From assembly GCA_021299615.1 (NCBI GenBank), contig JAJTHC010000040.1, positions 1-14,321 on the forward strand: 14,321 nucleotides of DNA, given 5' to 3'. Below the pieces are notes generated by a model that searched no databases, had not been told where the DNA came from, and was given only the letters and a program-made list of their open reading frames with translations. Position numbers and translations under genes: made by a program. Below are positions 7,318-14,229 of this stretch, piece after piece. The DNA is from Vampirovibrionales bacterium (GTDB lineage Bacteria; Cyanobacteriota; Vampirovibrionia; Vampirovibrionales; JAJTHC01). The number at the start of each line of letters is the position of its first letter. Position 1 is the first letter of the stretch.

Positions 7318-7345
7318 TTTACAATGAATTAGGAGTAAAGATAAT
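7318..7345 (+). promoter_or_regulatory. candidate promoter for the pterin-synthase pair
   Basis: TTTACA (7318-7323) and GATAAT (7340-7345) are separated by 16 bases, with the ATG at 7377. A 6-bp inverted repeat (CTTTAC 7317-7322 and GTAAAG 7335-7340) overlaps it and could bind a regulator. I could not fit a preQ1 aptamer to this leader. Confidence 0.35.
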
Positions 7346-7376
7346 ACACTCGTCTAAATCCCAAAAAGGATCCATT

Positions 7377-7907
7377 ATGCCAACGTCTGCCACCATTACC
7401 ATTCAACGTCGTGCCGATTTTTCGTCGTCTCACTATTTTTGGGTAAACGAATGGAGCTATGACGAAAACGTCCGAGCCTTTGGGGTCACAGCGAATCGCT
7501 TTGGGCATGGGCATAATTATGAACTCATTGTGGCGATTTCAGGCGAAGTGGACGTTCAAACAGGCATGGTAATGAATCTTAAAGAAGTAAAAAGCCTTAT
7601 GGAAAGCACCGTCATTCACCCCCTTGATTTCAGATGCCTAAACCGCCAAGTGCCTTTTTTTCAAGACAATCAACCCACCCTTGAAGCCTTAAGCGTCTAT
7701 ATTTATCGACGCTTGCAACGTGCTTTAGCAGAAGCCAACTTGCAGTTGGCGTGGATTGAAATCCGTGAAAGCCGTGAACTGGCGGTACTTTATGACGGCA
7801 CACCTGTAAACGGGATCCACGAAGCGAAGGTCTTTTGGGACTCGATCGACGATGAAGCAGGCTATGCTCACGATGTAACAGGGACGAGTCGCCATGCTAT
7901 TGTTTAA
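7377..7907 (+). CDS. 6-pyruvoyl-tetrahydropterin synthase/QueD-family paralog lacking catalytic Cys and His
   Basis: The 176-residue protein belongs to the PTPS/QueD fold. The three zinc-binding His residues are visible as H19 (SSSHYFW) and H44/H46 (GHGHNYEL). GMVMNLKEVK and PTLEAL are in the expected order, and Glu131 (RES), the pterin-anchoring residue, is kept. The catalytic Cys expected six residues before the first His of HGH is Thr38, and the catalytic His of the usual Asp-His pair is Phe85 (PLDFRCLN). Canonical PTPS chemistry is therefore unlikely. It may bind pterin for another reaction or partner the next gene's product. As I recall, a related cyanobacterial subfamily also has Phe in place of this His. 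The ATG follows AAAGGA at 6 nt. The gene overlaps the intact paralog downstream by 14 bases. Confidence 0.85.
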   Translation: MPTSATITIQRRADFSSSHYFWVNEWSYDENVRAFGVTANRFGHGHNYELIVAISGEVDVQTGMVMNLKEVKSLMESTVIHPLDFRCLNRQVPFFQDNQPTLEALSVYIYRRLQRALAEANLQLAWIEIRESRELAVLYDGTPVNGIHEAKVFWDSIDDEAGYAHDVTGTSRHAIV

Positions 7908-8337
7908 GCGACGTTACCACTTTGCGGCGGCTCATCGCTTGCATTCGCCTCACTTGAGTGACGCTGAAAACAAGGCGGTTTTTCTACAATGCAATAATGC
8001 CAACGGGCATGGGCATAATTATGAGTTTGAACTGTATTTAGAAGGCGAAATAAATCCCCAAACACAGATGCTCATGGATCTGGTCGAACTCGACAAACTG
8101 GTAGAAACGCATCTGTTAGATGAGGTGGATCACGTTTTTTTAGACAAGGACACGATCTTATTTAAGGGTGTCATTACGACGGCGGAAAATATCGCCTTCG
8201 TCTTTTTTCAGACGCTGGATGCCGTTCTGCCTTCAGGGGTTGACTTGGCAGCGGTGAGGGTCTATGAAAGTCGTAACAATGCCGCAATCTATCAGCGTCC
8301 TGAAGCCAAACTTCCACCTTTTATTTACCAGTCTTAG
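7894..8337 (+). CDS. 6-pyruvoyl-tetrahydropterin/6-carboxytetrahydropterin synthase family protein
   Basis: This 147-residue protein is a complete PTPS/QueD-fold enzyme. Zinc ligands are H14 (AAAHRL), H39 and H41 (GHGHNYEF). The catalytic Cys33 sits in CNNANGHGH with the six-residue spacing of animal-type PTPS, the Asp79-His80 pair is in EVDHVFLD, and Glu125 is in VYESRNN. The family converts dihydroneopterin triphosphate to 6-pyruvoyl-tetrahydropterin, or to 6-carboxytetrahydropterin on the queuosine route. Sequence alone does not decide which, and no queC, queE or queF is in the window, so I give no symbol. Its start lies inside the previous gene (14-base overlap), indicating translational coupling with the degenerate paralog. 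Its 3' end overlaps the convergent hypothetical gene by 17 bases. Confidence 0.9.
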   Translation: MLLFKRRYHFAAAHRLHSPHLSDAENKAVFLQCNNANGHGHNYEFELYLEGEINPQTQMLMDLVELDKLVETHLLDEVDHVFLDKDTILFKGVITTAENIAFVFFQTLDAVLPSGVDLAAVRVYESRNNAAIYQRPEAKLPPFIYQS

Positions 8338-9406
8338 TCGTAGCTTTTTTGTCTGGATTTTCTTGAGGAATCACGTGTAATGCTCTCATTATCGTAAGCA
8401 TGTTCTTTTTCACTAAAGGTCCGTAGTGTAAGGACGCATACTCAATGCCAAAGCCACTAATCAAGATGCTCGGAATCAGCCCTAGGTACACTGGCACTTG
8501 TTTTTGTACCAGTTTTAGCCCGTCTTTTTCGTATTTCAACAAACGTTGCGTCAGTTCCGCCATATCTTGCGGATTCGCCTTTTTTTGAACAGCTTCACGC
8601 ACCAGCGTTTCAGCTTCTTTTCCAAACTTCATATTCCATGCACGCTTCCAAAACTTCGTTGAAAGTAAAGAATCCGTTTCGAGTTTGGGGTTATTTAAGG
8701 CGTATCCGATTTGTGCTAAGCCTAAGTTAACAGGATTGGCGTGCATACGATGCAAGGCGGTTTCGGTGACTAAGGCATTGGGGATACGCTTAATATCGCT
8801 AGGCTTCACATTCCCGTTTAGTAAACCTACAGCATTTTTAATGTTCTGCGAAATACTGGCTCCGCCAAACTTTTGTTCCTGATATTGATGATGTTTCGTA
8901 ATTTGCTTTTCAAAAATACCTTGTAATCGTTTGAGTAATACAAAACCCGTCGTAAAACCAATGAGTTCTCTAAAATAAGTCATTGCCGATTGTTCTTGAT
9001 TGTATTCGCGTTCTTTGGGATCCTTTGTTTCAGCGTTGGAACTGTCATAGGCTTCCTTAACACGCATCAACACATGGATCAAGGTGGCAATCAAGGCAGC
9101 GTTTTTCTTGAGTGAGCCTGTATCTTGGGTGAGTGTTACCGCAATGTTATGTGTGACATCTCCTAAGGCATGTCGTAGTTCGGACGATTCAGCAATCTTA
9201 CCGATGCCTGCCATCGCTTTAAAGGTATCGCCTGTTGCCGTCAACAGGTTTTGAGGGAATGGACTCAAACCTTTGCCAAAATCCGATGCTGTCTTTGAAG
9301 AATCAGGCATACTGGGACGCTTCAACGCCTCAGCCAACCACGCCTTCTGAGCATCTGGCGAGCTAAATTGCCCTTTAAAAATAGACTCTTTGGGGAACGC
9401 ACTCAT
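8321..9406 (-). CDS. hypothetical membrane protein, second gene of a two-gene operon
   Basis: I do not recognise this 361-residue protein. It has no signal peptide. Amphipathic or moderately hydrophobic helices lie at about 100-117, a likely membrane segment at 143-165 (FRELIGFTTGFVLLKRLQG), a long charged middle and a second clear hydrophobic segment at 303-325 (VPVYLGLIPSILISGFG). The C-terminus is Lys/Thr-rich (KKATTKTGK). It starts 3 nt after the stop of the upstream gene, with GGGGGAG about 7 nt before its ATG lying inside that gene's end, so the two are co-translated. It may be distantly related to its neighbour: both have a Q-x-A-x3-F-x-E motif leading into a hydrophobic helix that ends LQG. 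Function is unknown. Confidence 0.75.
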   Translation of the reverse strand: MSAFPKESIFKGQFSSPDAQKAWLAEALKRPSMPDSSKTASDFGKGLSPFPQNLLTATGDTFKAMAGIGKIAESSELRHALGDVTHNIAVTLTQDTGSLKKNAALIATLIHVLMRVKEAYDSSNAETKDPKEREYNQEQSAMTYFRELIGFTTGFVLLKRLQGIFEKQITKHHQYQEQKFGGASISQNIKNAVGLLNGNVKPSDIKRIPNALVTETALHRMHANPVNLGLAQIGYALNNPKLETDSLLSTKFWKRAWNMKFGKEAETLVREAVQKKANPQDMAELTQRLLKYEKDGLKLVQKQVPVYLGLIPSILISGFGIEYASLHYGPLVKKNMLTIMRALHVIPQENPDKKATTKTGK

Positions 9407-9409
9407 TGT

Positions 9410-10402
9410 TTAGCTCCCCCTTCCCGACCACAACGAAATGCGTTGATGTGCTTGTCTTAAGGGATGCTCTAAAGTTGGCTTAAACTTAGCAACAGGTTCT
9501 TGTGTTTCCCCCCCTCCACGAGAGAGCGTTTGACGTTGATGCAAATTAGCGTCAAAGGGTTTGCCCTTTAATTCAGCTTCGTGCTTTTTACGTCTAAGCC
9601 GTTCCAAGTACCAAGGGCGAAACACTAAATCATTGGCACGTTGAATGGGCCCTCCACTTAACCAAGCACTAAATAAGGTGGCTCCAACGGCGGTGACAAG
9701 TCCAGCCGAATTGACTCGAGCAAAGTAATTGTCGACATGATTATTTTCATTGAGCAAGCCCTTAAAGGTGACAAAGCCCTCTTGATTTTTATGAGATTTA
9801 TAAAAGTCGCCCAAGCCTTTTTCTTCCATTTTTGCCGCAAAGTCAGACGCCTTCCACTTGCCTAGCACATTCAACTCAGGGGCATTCAAGCCAAAGGAAT
9901 AAGGGTTTTTACGTTCGGTCAATTCCATAATACCTTGCGTCATTTTATGGATTTGATCATCGTTCATTTTACCGATTTTTTTTAAAGCATGGGCTTTTTC
10001 AAGTAAGACCGTAGGACTTAAACCATGGTGCTTGTTCAGTAATTGACTCGCCAGCACCATCCCTTTCCCGCTTAAATCCATCATGCCTTGAAGGGCGACA
10101 TAGGTCGCAATGAACGTACCACCCACTTCAATAAAGATACGTTCCGCCGTTTGACGACGACGGGTTTCGTCATCTTTGGATTTATCGTTCCAGTCCACGA
10201 CGCATCGTGTGCCACCGATGCCAACAAAACGCACGAGCATCCCCGAAGTAGCTAAAAACAGCAAGCTTTTCGCATTAAAAATGTTAAACTTGCCTACTCC
10301 CCCCCAGTCTAAAAGGAAGCTTTGCCAATGCTTAGATGAAAAAGGCGTTTTCGCCCAAGCAAGTGCTTTATTGATTTGTTGGGAATCAAAAGGCTGGGGC
10401 AA
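9410..10402 (-). CDS. hypothetical membrane protein, first gene of a two-gene operon, TTG start
   Basis: I do not recognise this 330-residue protein. It begins with TTG at 10402, well supported by GGAG 7 nt upstream (complement of 10410-10413). Likely membrane segments are 45-63 (KSLLFLATSGMLVRFVGIG), 88-108 (ERIFIEVGGTFIATYVALQG) and 230-250 (VNSAGLVTAVGATLFSAWLS). A charged soluble region lies between the second and third, and the C-terminal ~80 residues are very basic (RLRRKKHEAELKGK). There is no cleavable signal peptide and no catalytic motif that I can see. Its position ahead of the 361-residue membrane protein, with only 3 nt between them, suggests the two products work together, perhaps as subunits of one membrane complex. 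Confidence 0.75.
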   Translation of the reverse strand: MPQPFDSQQINKALAWAKTPFSSKHWQSFLLDWGGVGKFNIFNAKSLLFLATSGMLVRFVGIGGTRCVVDWNDKSKDDETRRRQTAERIFIEVGGTFIATYVALQGMMDLSGKGMVLASQLLNKHHGLSPTVLLEKAHALKKIGKMNDDQIHKMTQGIMELTERKNPYSFGLNAPELNVLGKWKASDFAAKMEEKGLGDFYKSHKNQEGFVTFKGLLNENNHVDNYFARVNSAGLVTAVGATLFSAWLSGGPIQRANDLVFRPWYLERLRRKKHEAELKGKPFDANLHQRQTLSRGGGETQEPVAKFKPTLEHPLRQAHQRISLWSGRGS

Positions 10403-10409
10403 GAGAGAA

Positions 10410-10413
10410 CTCC
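10410..10413 (-). promoter_or_regulatory. ribosome binding site supporting a TTG start
   Basis: GGAG on the minus strand lies 6-7 nt before TTG at 10402. No in-frame ATG occurs near this position, so this site fixes the start of the 330-residue protein. Confidence 0.65.
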
Positions 10414-10531
10414 AAAATAATTAAAAAACACAAGTAATAACACACCGTAAGCATAAAAGGAGACGTACTCGCATAAAACCGCATCCCTGAAAAAAAATGC
10501 GAAATAGAGAGAACGGCAACATATCTTTTTT

Positions 10532-10560
10532 ATTCTACCCTAAGACAGTTCAAACATCAA
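10532..10560 (-). promoter_or_regulatory. candidate sigma70-type promoter of the unknown two-gene membrane operon
   Basis: On the minus strand, TTGATG (complement of 10555-10560) and TAGAAT (complement of 10532-10537) are separated by 17 bases. This implies a leader of about 120 nt. In it CGCAT can pair with either of two later ATGCG copies (10461-10502 region), which may be chance. Confidence 0.5.
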
Positions 10561-10604
10561 GTACAGCTTCCGATACTTCTTGATTGAAAAGCGTATAGGT
10601 GGAT

Positions 10605-10634
10605 TCTAGGAGCCTAGACTCGCAGATGGGCGAG
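10605..10634. repeat. two back-to-back hairpins downstream of lgt
   Basis: TCTAGG-AG-CCTAGA (10605-10618) is followed without a gap by CTCGC-AGATGG-GCGAG (10619-10634). Both are perfect stems of 6 and 5 bp. They lie 3' of lgt and beside the interspersed repeat at 10650-10690. They could slow or end lgt transcription, but no uridine run follows. Confidence 0.45.
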
Positions 10635-10649
10635 GTGTACAGAGACGAC

Positions 10650-10690
10650 CATAAGCACATCGAGAACCCGAGCGACAACAAAGACGCTAT
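10650..10690 (+). repeat. interspersed repeat, copy 1, spanning the lgt stop codon
   Basis: This 41-base sequence begins CATAAGCACATCGAGAACCC and recurs in the same orientation at 14181-14229. Over the first 37 bases the two differ at only two positions. Copy 1 covers the lgt stop codon (10687-10689). It encodes nothing recognisable and is probably a genome-wide intergenic repeat. Confidence 0.75.
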
Positions 10691-11448
10691 TCGATCGAGG
10701 CGTTCATTTCCCGATGACTCCGCATCCACAAGAGCAAGCCAATCGCCACCGCCAACAAACTAAACCATTGCGATACCGAAAGTTGCCCGTCAATCAAAAT
10801 CTTGTCCCCCCTTAGCGTTTCCATCAAAAAGCGTAATAGCCCGTAGCCAAAGAAAAAGAGACTGATATTAAAGCCCTTCCAAATTCGCTTTTGGGAAAAG
10901 GGCAACATCCATGCCACCAGTGCTAAAAGCCCGAAGGTTTCGTACAATTGCACGGCATGCACGCCCAAACCAAACGTCGCATGATGACTGGGGTAATGCA
11001 CCGCAAGGGCATCGATTGCACAAGGCGTGCCGTAGCAACAGCCTGCCAAAAAACAGCCGATGCGTCCCAAAGCGACACCGAGTAAGACCCCTGGTGCAAA
11101 GGCATCCGCCAAGGTGACGATCGAATACGGCGATCGTCTGGCGAGTAGATAAAACGCCAAAAGTCCACCGAAAAAGCCTCCATACAGCACCAATCCACCC
11201 GAACTAAAGATGAAATTAAGGGGATTCGCCCAAAAAAGTTCAGGGTGATAAATCGCACTTAAGCTTCTTGAGCCGACTAAGGCTGAAAGCATGATGACCA
11301 AAATCCACGACGGCAAAAAGTCGTAAGTCCCCACACGCCGTTTGAGTTGCCACGCAATCAGTGCCGTGCCTGAAAGCATACCTAATGCCACCAGAAGCCC
11401 ATAGCTATACAAGGTAAAATTGCTAAACTGAAATAAAATAGGGTGCAT
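10687..11448 (-). CDS. lgt: prolipoprotein diacylglyceryl transferase
   Basis: Lgt transfers diacylglycerol from phosphatidylglycerol to the lipobox cysteine of prelipoproteins at the cytoplasmic membrane, the first step of lipoprotein maturation. The 253-residue protein has the usual length and about seven hydrophobic segments. Family motifs are present: the N-terminal YSYGLLVALG segment (14-23), SGGLVLYGGFFGG (83-95, with Tyr where E. coli has His103) and GRIGCFLAGCCYG (128-140, containing the essential Arg of the Lgt signature). Also visible are HAVQLYE (164-170) and RFLMETLRGD (206-215). It follows murE by 3 nt with no strong ribosome site, so translation is probably coupled to murE. Its stop codon lies inside an interspersed repeat. 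Confidence 0.96.
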   Translation of the reverse strand: MHPILFQFSNFTLYSYGLLVALGMLSGTALIAWQLKRRVGTYDFLPSWILVIMLSALVGSRSLSAIYHPELFWANPLNFIFSSGGLVLYGGFFGGLLAFYLLARRSPYSIVTLADAFAPGVLLGVALGRIGCFLAGCCYGTPCAIDALAVHYPSHHATFGLGVHAVQLYETFGLLALVAWMLPFSQKRIWKGFNISLFFFGYGLLRFLMETLRGDKILIDGQLSVSQWFSLLAVAIGLLLWMRSHREMNASIE

Positions 11449-11451
11449 AGT

Positions 11452-13008
11452 CTAAACCCGTGTTTTCAAGTGAGCCAACGCCACTTTGGTATCGTCAAAA
11501 TCAATGGTGCCTGTCGCTAAAATCTGATAGGTTTCATGCCCCTTGCCTGCCAAAACCACAATATCCTGCGGATTCGCCCAGTCTAGCGCGGTTGCAATAG
11601 CGGTGGCACGGTCACTAATGACCTTGATTTTTTCAGGCGATACATCCTGCAAGCCTGTTAAAATATCGGCGATGATTTGTTCAGGGTCTTCACTGCGGGG
11701 GTTGTCACTGGTGACGACGACTTTATCTGCCCATTTTTCAGCAATACCCGCCATTTTCGGACGCTTGGTCGCATCCCGATCGCCACCGCATCCAAAGACG
11801 GCAATCAGCTCCCCCCCTTGGGGCAGAACGGCTTTGGCGGATTTCAACACGTTGTCTAATCCGTCAGGCGTGTGGGCATAATCGACAATGACATAAGGGT
11901 TTTGGTGGATGACTTCAAAGCGTCCATGCACACCTGCTTGGGCTTCAAGGGTTTTGACGATCAGTGCTAAGTCAAGCCCCAAGCCGATGCCTGCTCCGAT
12001 CGCTGCGAGGGCGTTATAAACGCTGAACTCTCCAGCAAGCTTAATATGAAGCGACGCATTGCCGATCGGTGTTTCCACCTCAAACGAAGAGCCTTCAATC
12101 GTAAAGCGAACGTTTTTGGCTCGAATGTTGGCGGTAGGGTTGTGAATGCCAAAACGCAAGATCTTCACGCCGTTAGGGCAAGCATCGACAAAGGTTTGCT
12201 GCCACGCATCATCCACGTTGATGACCGCCGTTTTACTCGTCGTGGGCTTGCCTTGAGCCATACGCTTGAAAAGCTGGGCTTTTGCTTCAGCATATTTTTC
12301 CATGGTAATGTGATAATCGAGGTGGTCTTGCGTCAGGTTGGTGACGACGCCGACTTCAAAATCCACGGTGGCGGTGCGGTATTGGTCGAGGGCGTGAGAA
12401 CTCACTTCCATCACCACGGATTCAATGCCGTCTGCTTTCATTTCCGCCAAGTGAACCTGTAAGGCATCGGCGAGTGGTGTGGTATGCCCTGTGTCCACAA
12501 AGTGATCGTCGTTTTTTTCGACAGCATCCGTATTACTATGACGCACGCCTAAGGTGCCGATGAGTCCAACCGATTTGCCCGACGCTTTGAGCAATTGCTC
12601 AATCAAATGGGTGACGGTGGTTTTGCCGTTTGTGCCTGTAACGCCTACGCACTGGAGGTTTTTGGCTGGCACGCCTTGCACAAAAGCAGACGCAAAGGCA
12701 AAGGCTTCGGTGGTATTGTTGACTTGTACGACGGCGGCGGATTCTTCGCCTGTGACGGTGTAGCGTCCTGCTTGGACGAATACGACGGAGGCTCCTGCTT
12801 CTAAGGCTTTGGGGATGAACTGGTGGGCATCGGCATGACTACCGACGAGGGCGAAAAAGAGGCTCCCTGCTTGGACGTTTCGGGTATTAGAAACCACATT
12901 GCAAAAGGTGGTATTGCCGAGTGTCGTCCCTGAATGGAGTGATCGTGGAGCGAGTTCGGGGGCTTCGGCTTTTAGAAAAGTCAATAAATCTTTAAGTGCG
13001 TAAGTCAT
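11452..13008 (-). CDS. murE: UDP-N-acetylmuramoyl-tripeptide synthetase (meso-diaminopimelate-adding)
   Basis: MurE adds the third amino acid of the peptidoglycan stem peptide to UDP-MurNAc-L-Ala-D-Glu in the cytoplasm, using ATP. The 518-residue protein contains all three Mur ligase domains. The N-terminal UDP-binding domain includes SNTRNVQAGSLFFAL (40-54). The ATP loop GVTGTNGKTT lies at 122-131, followed by HTTP (175-178) and EVSSHALDQ. The probable carbamylated Lys243 sits in YAEAKAQLF. The C-terminal domain has HGRFEV, DYAHTPDGL and FGCGGDRDATKRP. DNPR (435-438) is the signature of the meso-DAP-adding type, so the organism should make DAP peptidoglycan. The ATG follows GAGAG at 6 nt. 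It is followed by lgt after 3 nt and is separated from fbaB by a terminator/promoter region. Confidence 0.97.
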   Translation of the reverse strand: MTYALKDLLTFLKAEAPELAPRSLHSGTTLGNTTFCNVVSNTRNVQAGSLFFALVGSHADAHQFIPKALEAGASVVFVQAGRYTVTGEESAAVVQVNNTTEAFAFASAFVQGVPAKNLQCVGVTGTNGKTTVTHLIEQLLKASGKSVGLIGTLGVRHSNTDAVEKNDDHFVDTGHTTPLADALQVHLAEMKADGIESVVMEVSSHALDQYRTATVDFEVGVVTNLTQDHLDYHITMEKYAEAKAQLFKRMAQGKPTTSKTAVINVDDAWQQTFVDACPNGVKILRFGIHNPTANIRAKNVRFTIEGSSFEVETPIGNASLHIKLAGEFSVYNALAAIGAGIGLGLDLALIVKTLEAQAGVHGRFEVIHQNPYVIVDYAHTPDGLDNVLKSAKAVLPQGGELIAVFGCGGDRDATKRPKMAGIAEKWADKVVVTSDNPRSEDPEQIIADILTGLQDVSPEKIKVISDRATAIATALDWANPQDIVVLAGKGHETYQILATGTIDFDDTKVALAHLKTRV

Positions 13009-13032
13009 CTTTGTCTCTCAATTCATAAATAA

Positions 13033-13061
13033 AATCTACACAGGCTTGAAATTTCTTTCAA
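13033..13061 (-). promoter_or_regulatory. candidate murE-lgt promoter embedded in the fbaB terminator
   Basis: On the minus strand, TTGAAA (complement of 13056-13061) and TAGATT (complement of 13033-13038) are separated by 17 bases, 24 bases before the murE ATG. The -35 lies in one arm of the hairpin at 13041-13066, and the spacer contains the other arm. Confidence 0.45.
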
Positions 13062-13066
13062 GCCTG
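13041..13066 (-). terminator. hairpin terminator downstream of fbaB
   Basis: A perfect 11-bp stem (CAGGCTTGAAA with TTTCAAGCCTG) and a 4-base loop lie 22 bases after the fbaB stop codon. On the minus strand it is followed by TGTAGATTTTATTT, a broken uridine-rich tract, so termination may be partial. It divides fbaB from murE. Confidence 0.65.
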
Positions 13067-13087
13067 CGATGGATTTAAAAAATAAAC

Positions 13088-14011
13088 CTAGTATTGACCA
13101 AAAATCTCATGGACGTTTTTGGTAATATCAACAGCTTCATCCATAGGACGCTGCCACATGTTGCGTCCGAAAATCAAGCCGATCGCACCAGATTGGAATG
13201 CGGTATGCACGTTGCCGTACAATTCATCATGGCTGACTTTGGATCCGCCAGAGAAAATAACTTTCGTTTTGCTACCCGCAGCGTTGACAACAGATTGAGC
13301 CGCTTCTAAAGCAGTGTACTGCAATTCGTTGTAAGGAGAAGGATAGGTGGATCGTTTTGCTTCAGAAATTTCAGGGTAGTTGACTTTCACGATGTCTGCC
13401 CCGAGTTCAGCCCCTACACGAGCAGCGTATTGAACGGCGTACAAGCTGTTTTTGCCACCTTTTTTGTCGATGTCTTTACCACGAGGGTAAGCCCACATAA
13501 TAATCGGCATGCCGTATTTTTCAGCTTCACGACGCACTTCACGGAATTGAGCCAAGTCTTCATCTTGACGAGGTGAACCCACGAACAAGGTGTAACCAAC
13601 AGCATCAGCCCCTAAGCGAACGGCGTCTTCAACGGTGGCGTTCAAGGGTGAAAAGGCTTCATCGTCAGAAGGAATGCAGGTTTTGCCGTTCAATTTCAAT
13701 ACCAAAGGCACTTTGCCAGCGTATTGGTGATAGTATTTTTCAGCCAAACCGATTTGCAAGGCAATGGCGGAAAACCCACCAGCCATGGCGAGTTTGTACT
13801 GAAATTCAGGGTCGGCACACGCCATAACGTTGTTGTTGTCATCAAAGAAATCAACAGGACCATGCTCAAGACCTTGATCGATGGGCAAAATCATCAATTT
13901 GCCGTTACCAGGTCCGAATTGGTACATCAAACGTTGCAAACGCACTTTCTTTCCTGTGGAAAGATTTAGACTGTCTAAAACAGAACTAGGTGTAGACATT
14001 ACTGCTGTCAT
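13088..14011 (-). CDS. fbaB: class I fructose-bisphosphate aldolase, archaeal/DhnA type
   Basis: The 307-residue protein belongs to the FbaB/DhnA class I aldolases, which reversibly split fructose 1,6-bisphosphate through a Schiff base without metal, in glycolysis or gluconeogenesis. Visible markers are ILPIDQGLEHGP (41-52), GADAVGYTLFVGSP (134-147), PIIMWAYPRG (169-178) and GADIVKVNYP (204-213), in which Lys209 is the likely Schiff-base lysine. The phosphate-binding part is FSGGSKVSHDEL (253-264) and GLIFGRNMWQRP (278-289). Length is within the family range. AAGGA lies about 9 nt before the ATG at 14011; a second in-frame ATG at 13999 is less well placed. It has its own promoter and terminator, so it is probably expressed alone. 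Confidence 0.95.
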   Translation of the reverse strand: MTAVMSTPSSVLDSLNLSTGKKVRLQRLMYQFGPGNGKLMILPIDQGLEHGPVDFFDDNNNVMACADPEFQYKLAMAGGFSAIALQIGLAEKYYHQYAGKVPLVLKLNGKTCIPSDDEAFSPLNATVEDAVRLGADAVGYTLFVGSPRQDEDLAQFREVRREAEKYGMPIIMWAYPRGKDIDKKGGKNSLYAVQYAARVGAELGADIVKVNYPEISEAKRSTYPSPYNELQYTALEAAQSVVNAAGSKTKVIFSGGSKVSHDELYGNVHTAFQSGAIGLIFGRNMWQRPMDEAVDITKNVHEIFGQY

Positions 14012-14035
14012 AATAAGTGTTCCTTAAAAGTTAAC

Positions 14036-14052
14036 TGCTAAAACCCTTAGCA
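14036..14052 (-). promoter_or_regulatory. hairpin at the predicted 5' end of the fbaB transcript
   Basis: TGCTAA and TTAGCA form a perfect 6-bp stem with a 5-base loop. It begins almost exactly where transcription from the promoter at 14059-14087 should start. 5'-terminal stems can protect an mRNA from decay. Confidence 0.4.
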
Positions 14053-14058
14053 CCCACA

Positions 14059-14087
14059 ATCCTAACAAAAAAACACGCAAACGGCAA
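14059..14087 (-). promoter_or_regulatory. candidate promoter of fbaB with extended -10
   Basis: On the minus strand, TTGCCG (complement of 14082-14087) and TAGGAT (complement of 14059-14064) are separated by 17 bases. TGT directly before the -10 gives an extended -10 element. The ATG is about 48 bases further on. Confidence 0.55.
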
Positions 14088-14180
14088 TACATTTTTCTTA
14101 AAGCCTCAATTAAAAACCAGAATACACTTCCACAAGATCACGACGCTCTTGTTTTGAATTTTTTTCCGAAAGAACCTTAA

Positions 14181-14229
14181 CATAAGCACATCGAGAACCC
14201 GAGTGACAACGAAGACGCCAGACGCTATT
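14181..14229 (+). repeat. interspersed repeat, copy 2
   Basis: Same orientation and nearly the same sequence as 10650-10690, with C/T and A/G differences and an 8-base insertion before GACGCTAT. It continues into a small hairpin (ACGCT-ATTAA-AGCGT) at about 14222-14236. Confidence 0.75.

Noticed and set aside
7291..7376. preQ1 riboswitch upstream of the QueD-family genes
   Set aside because: No convincing aptamer stem with the A-rich tail could be fitted; only a 6-bp inverted repeat is present.
12046..12462. Plus-strand 138-codon ORF opposite murE
   Set aside because: It lies entirely antisense to a well-supported murE, has no ribosome site of note and no recognisable product.
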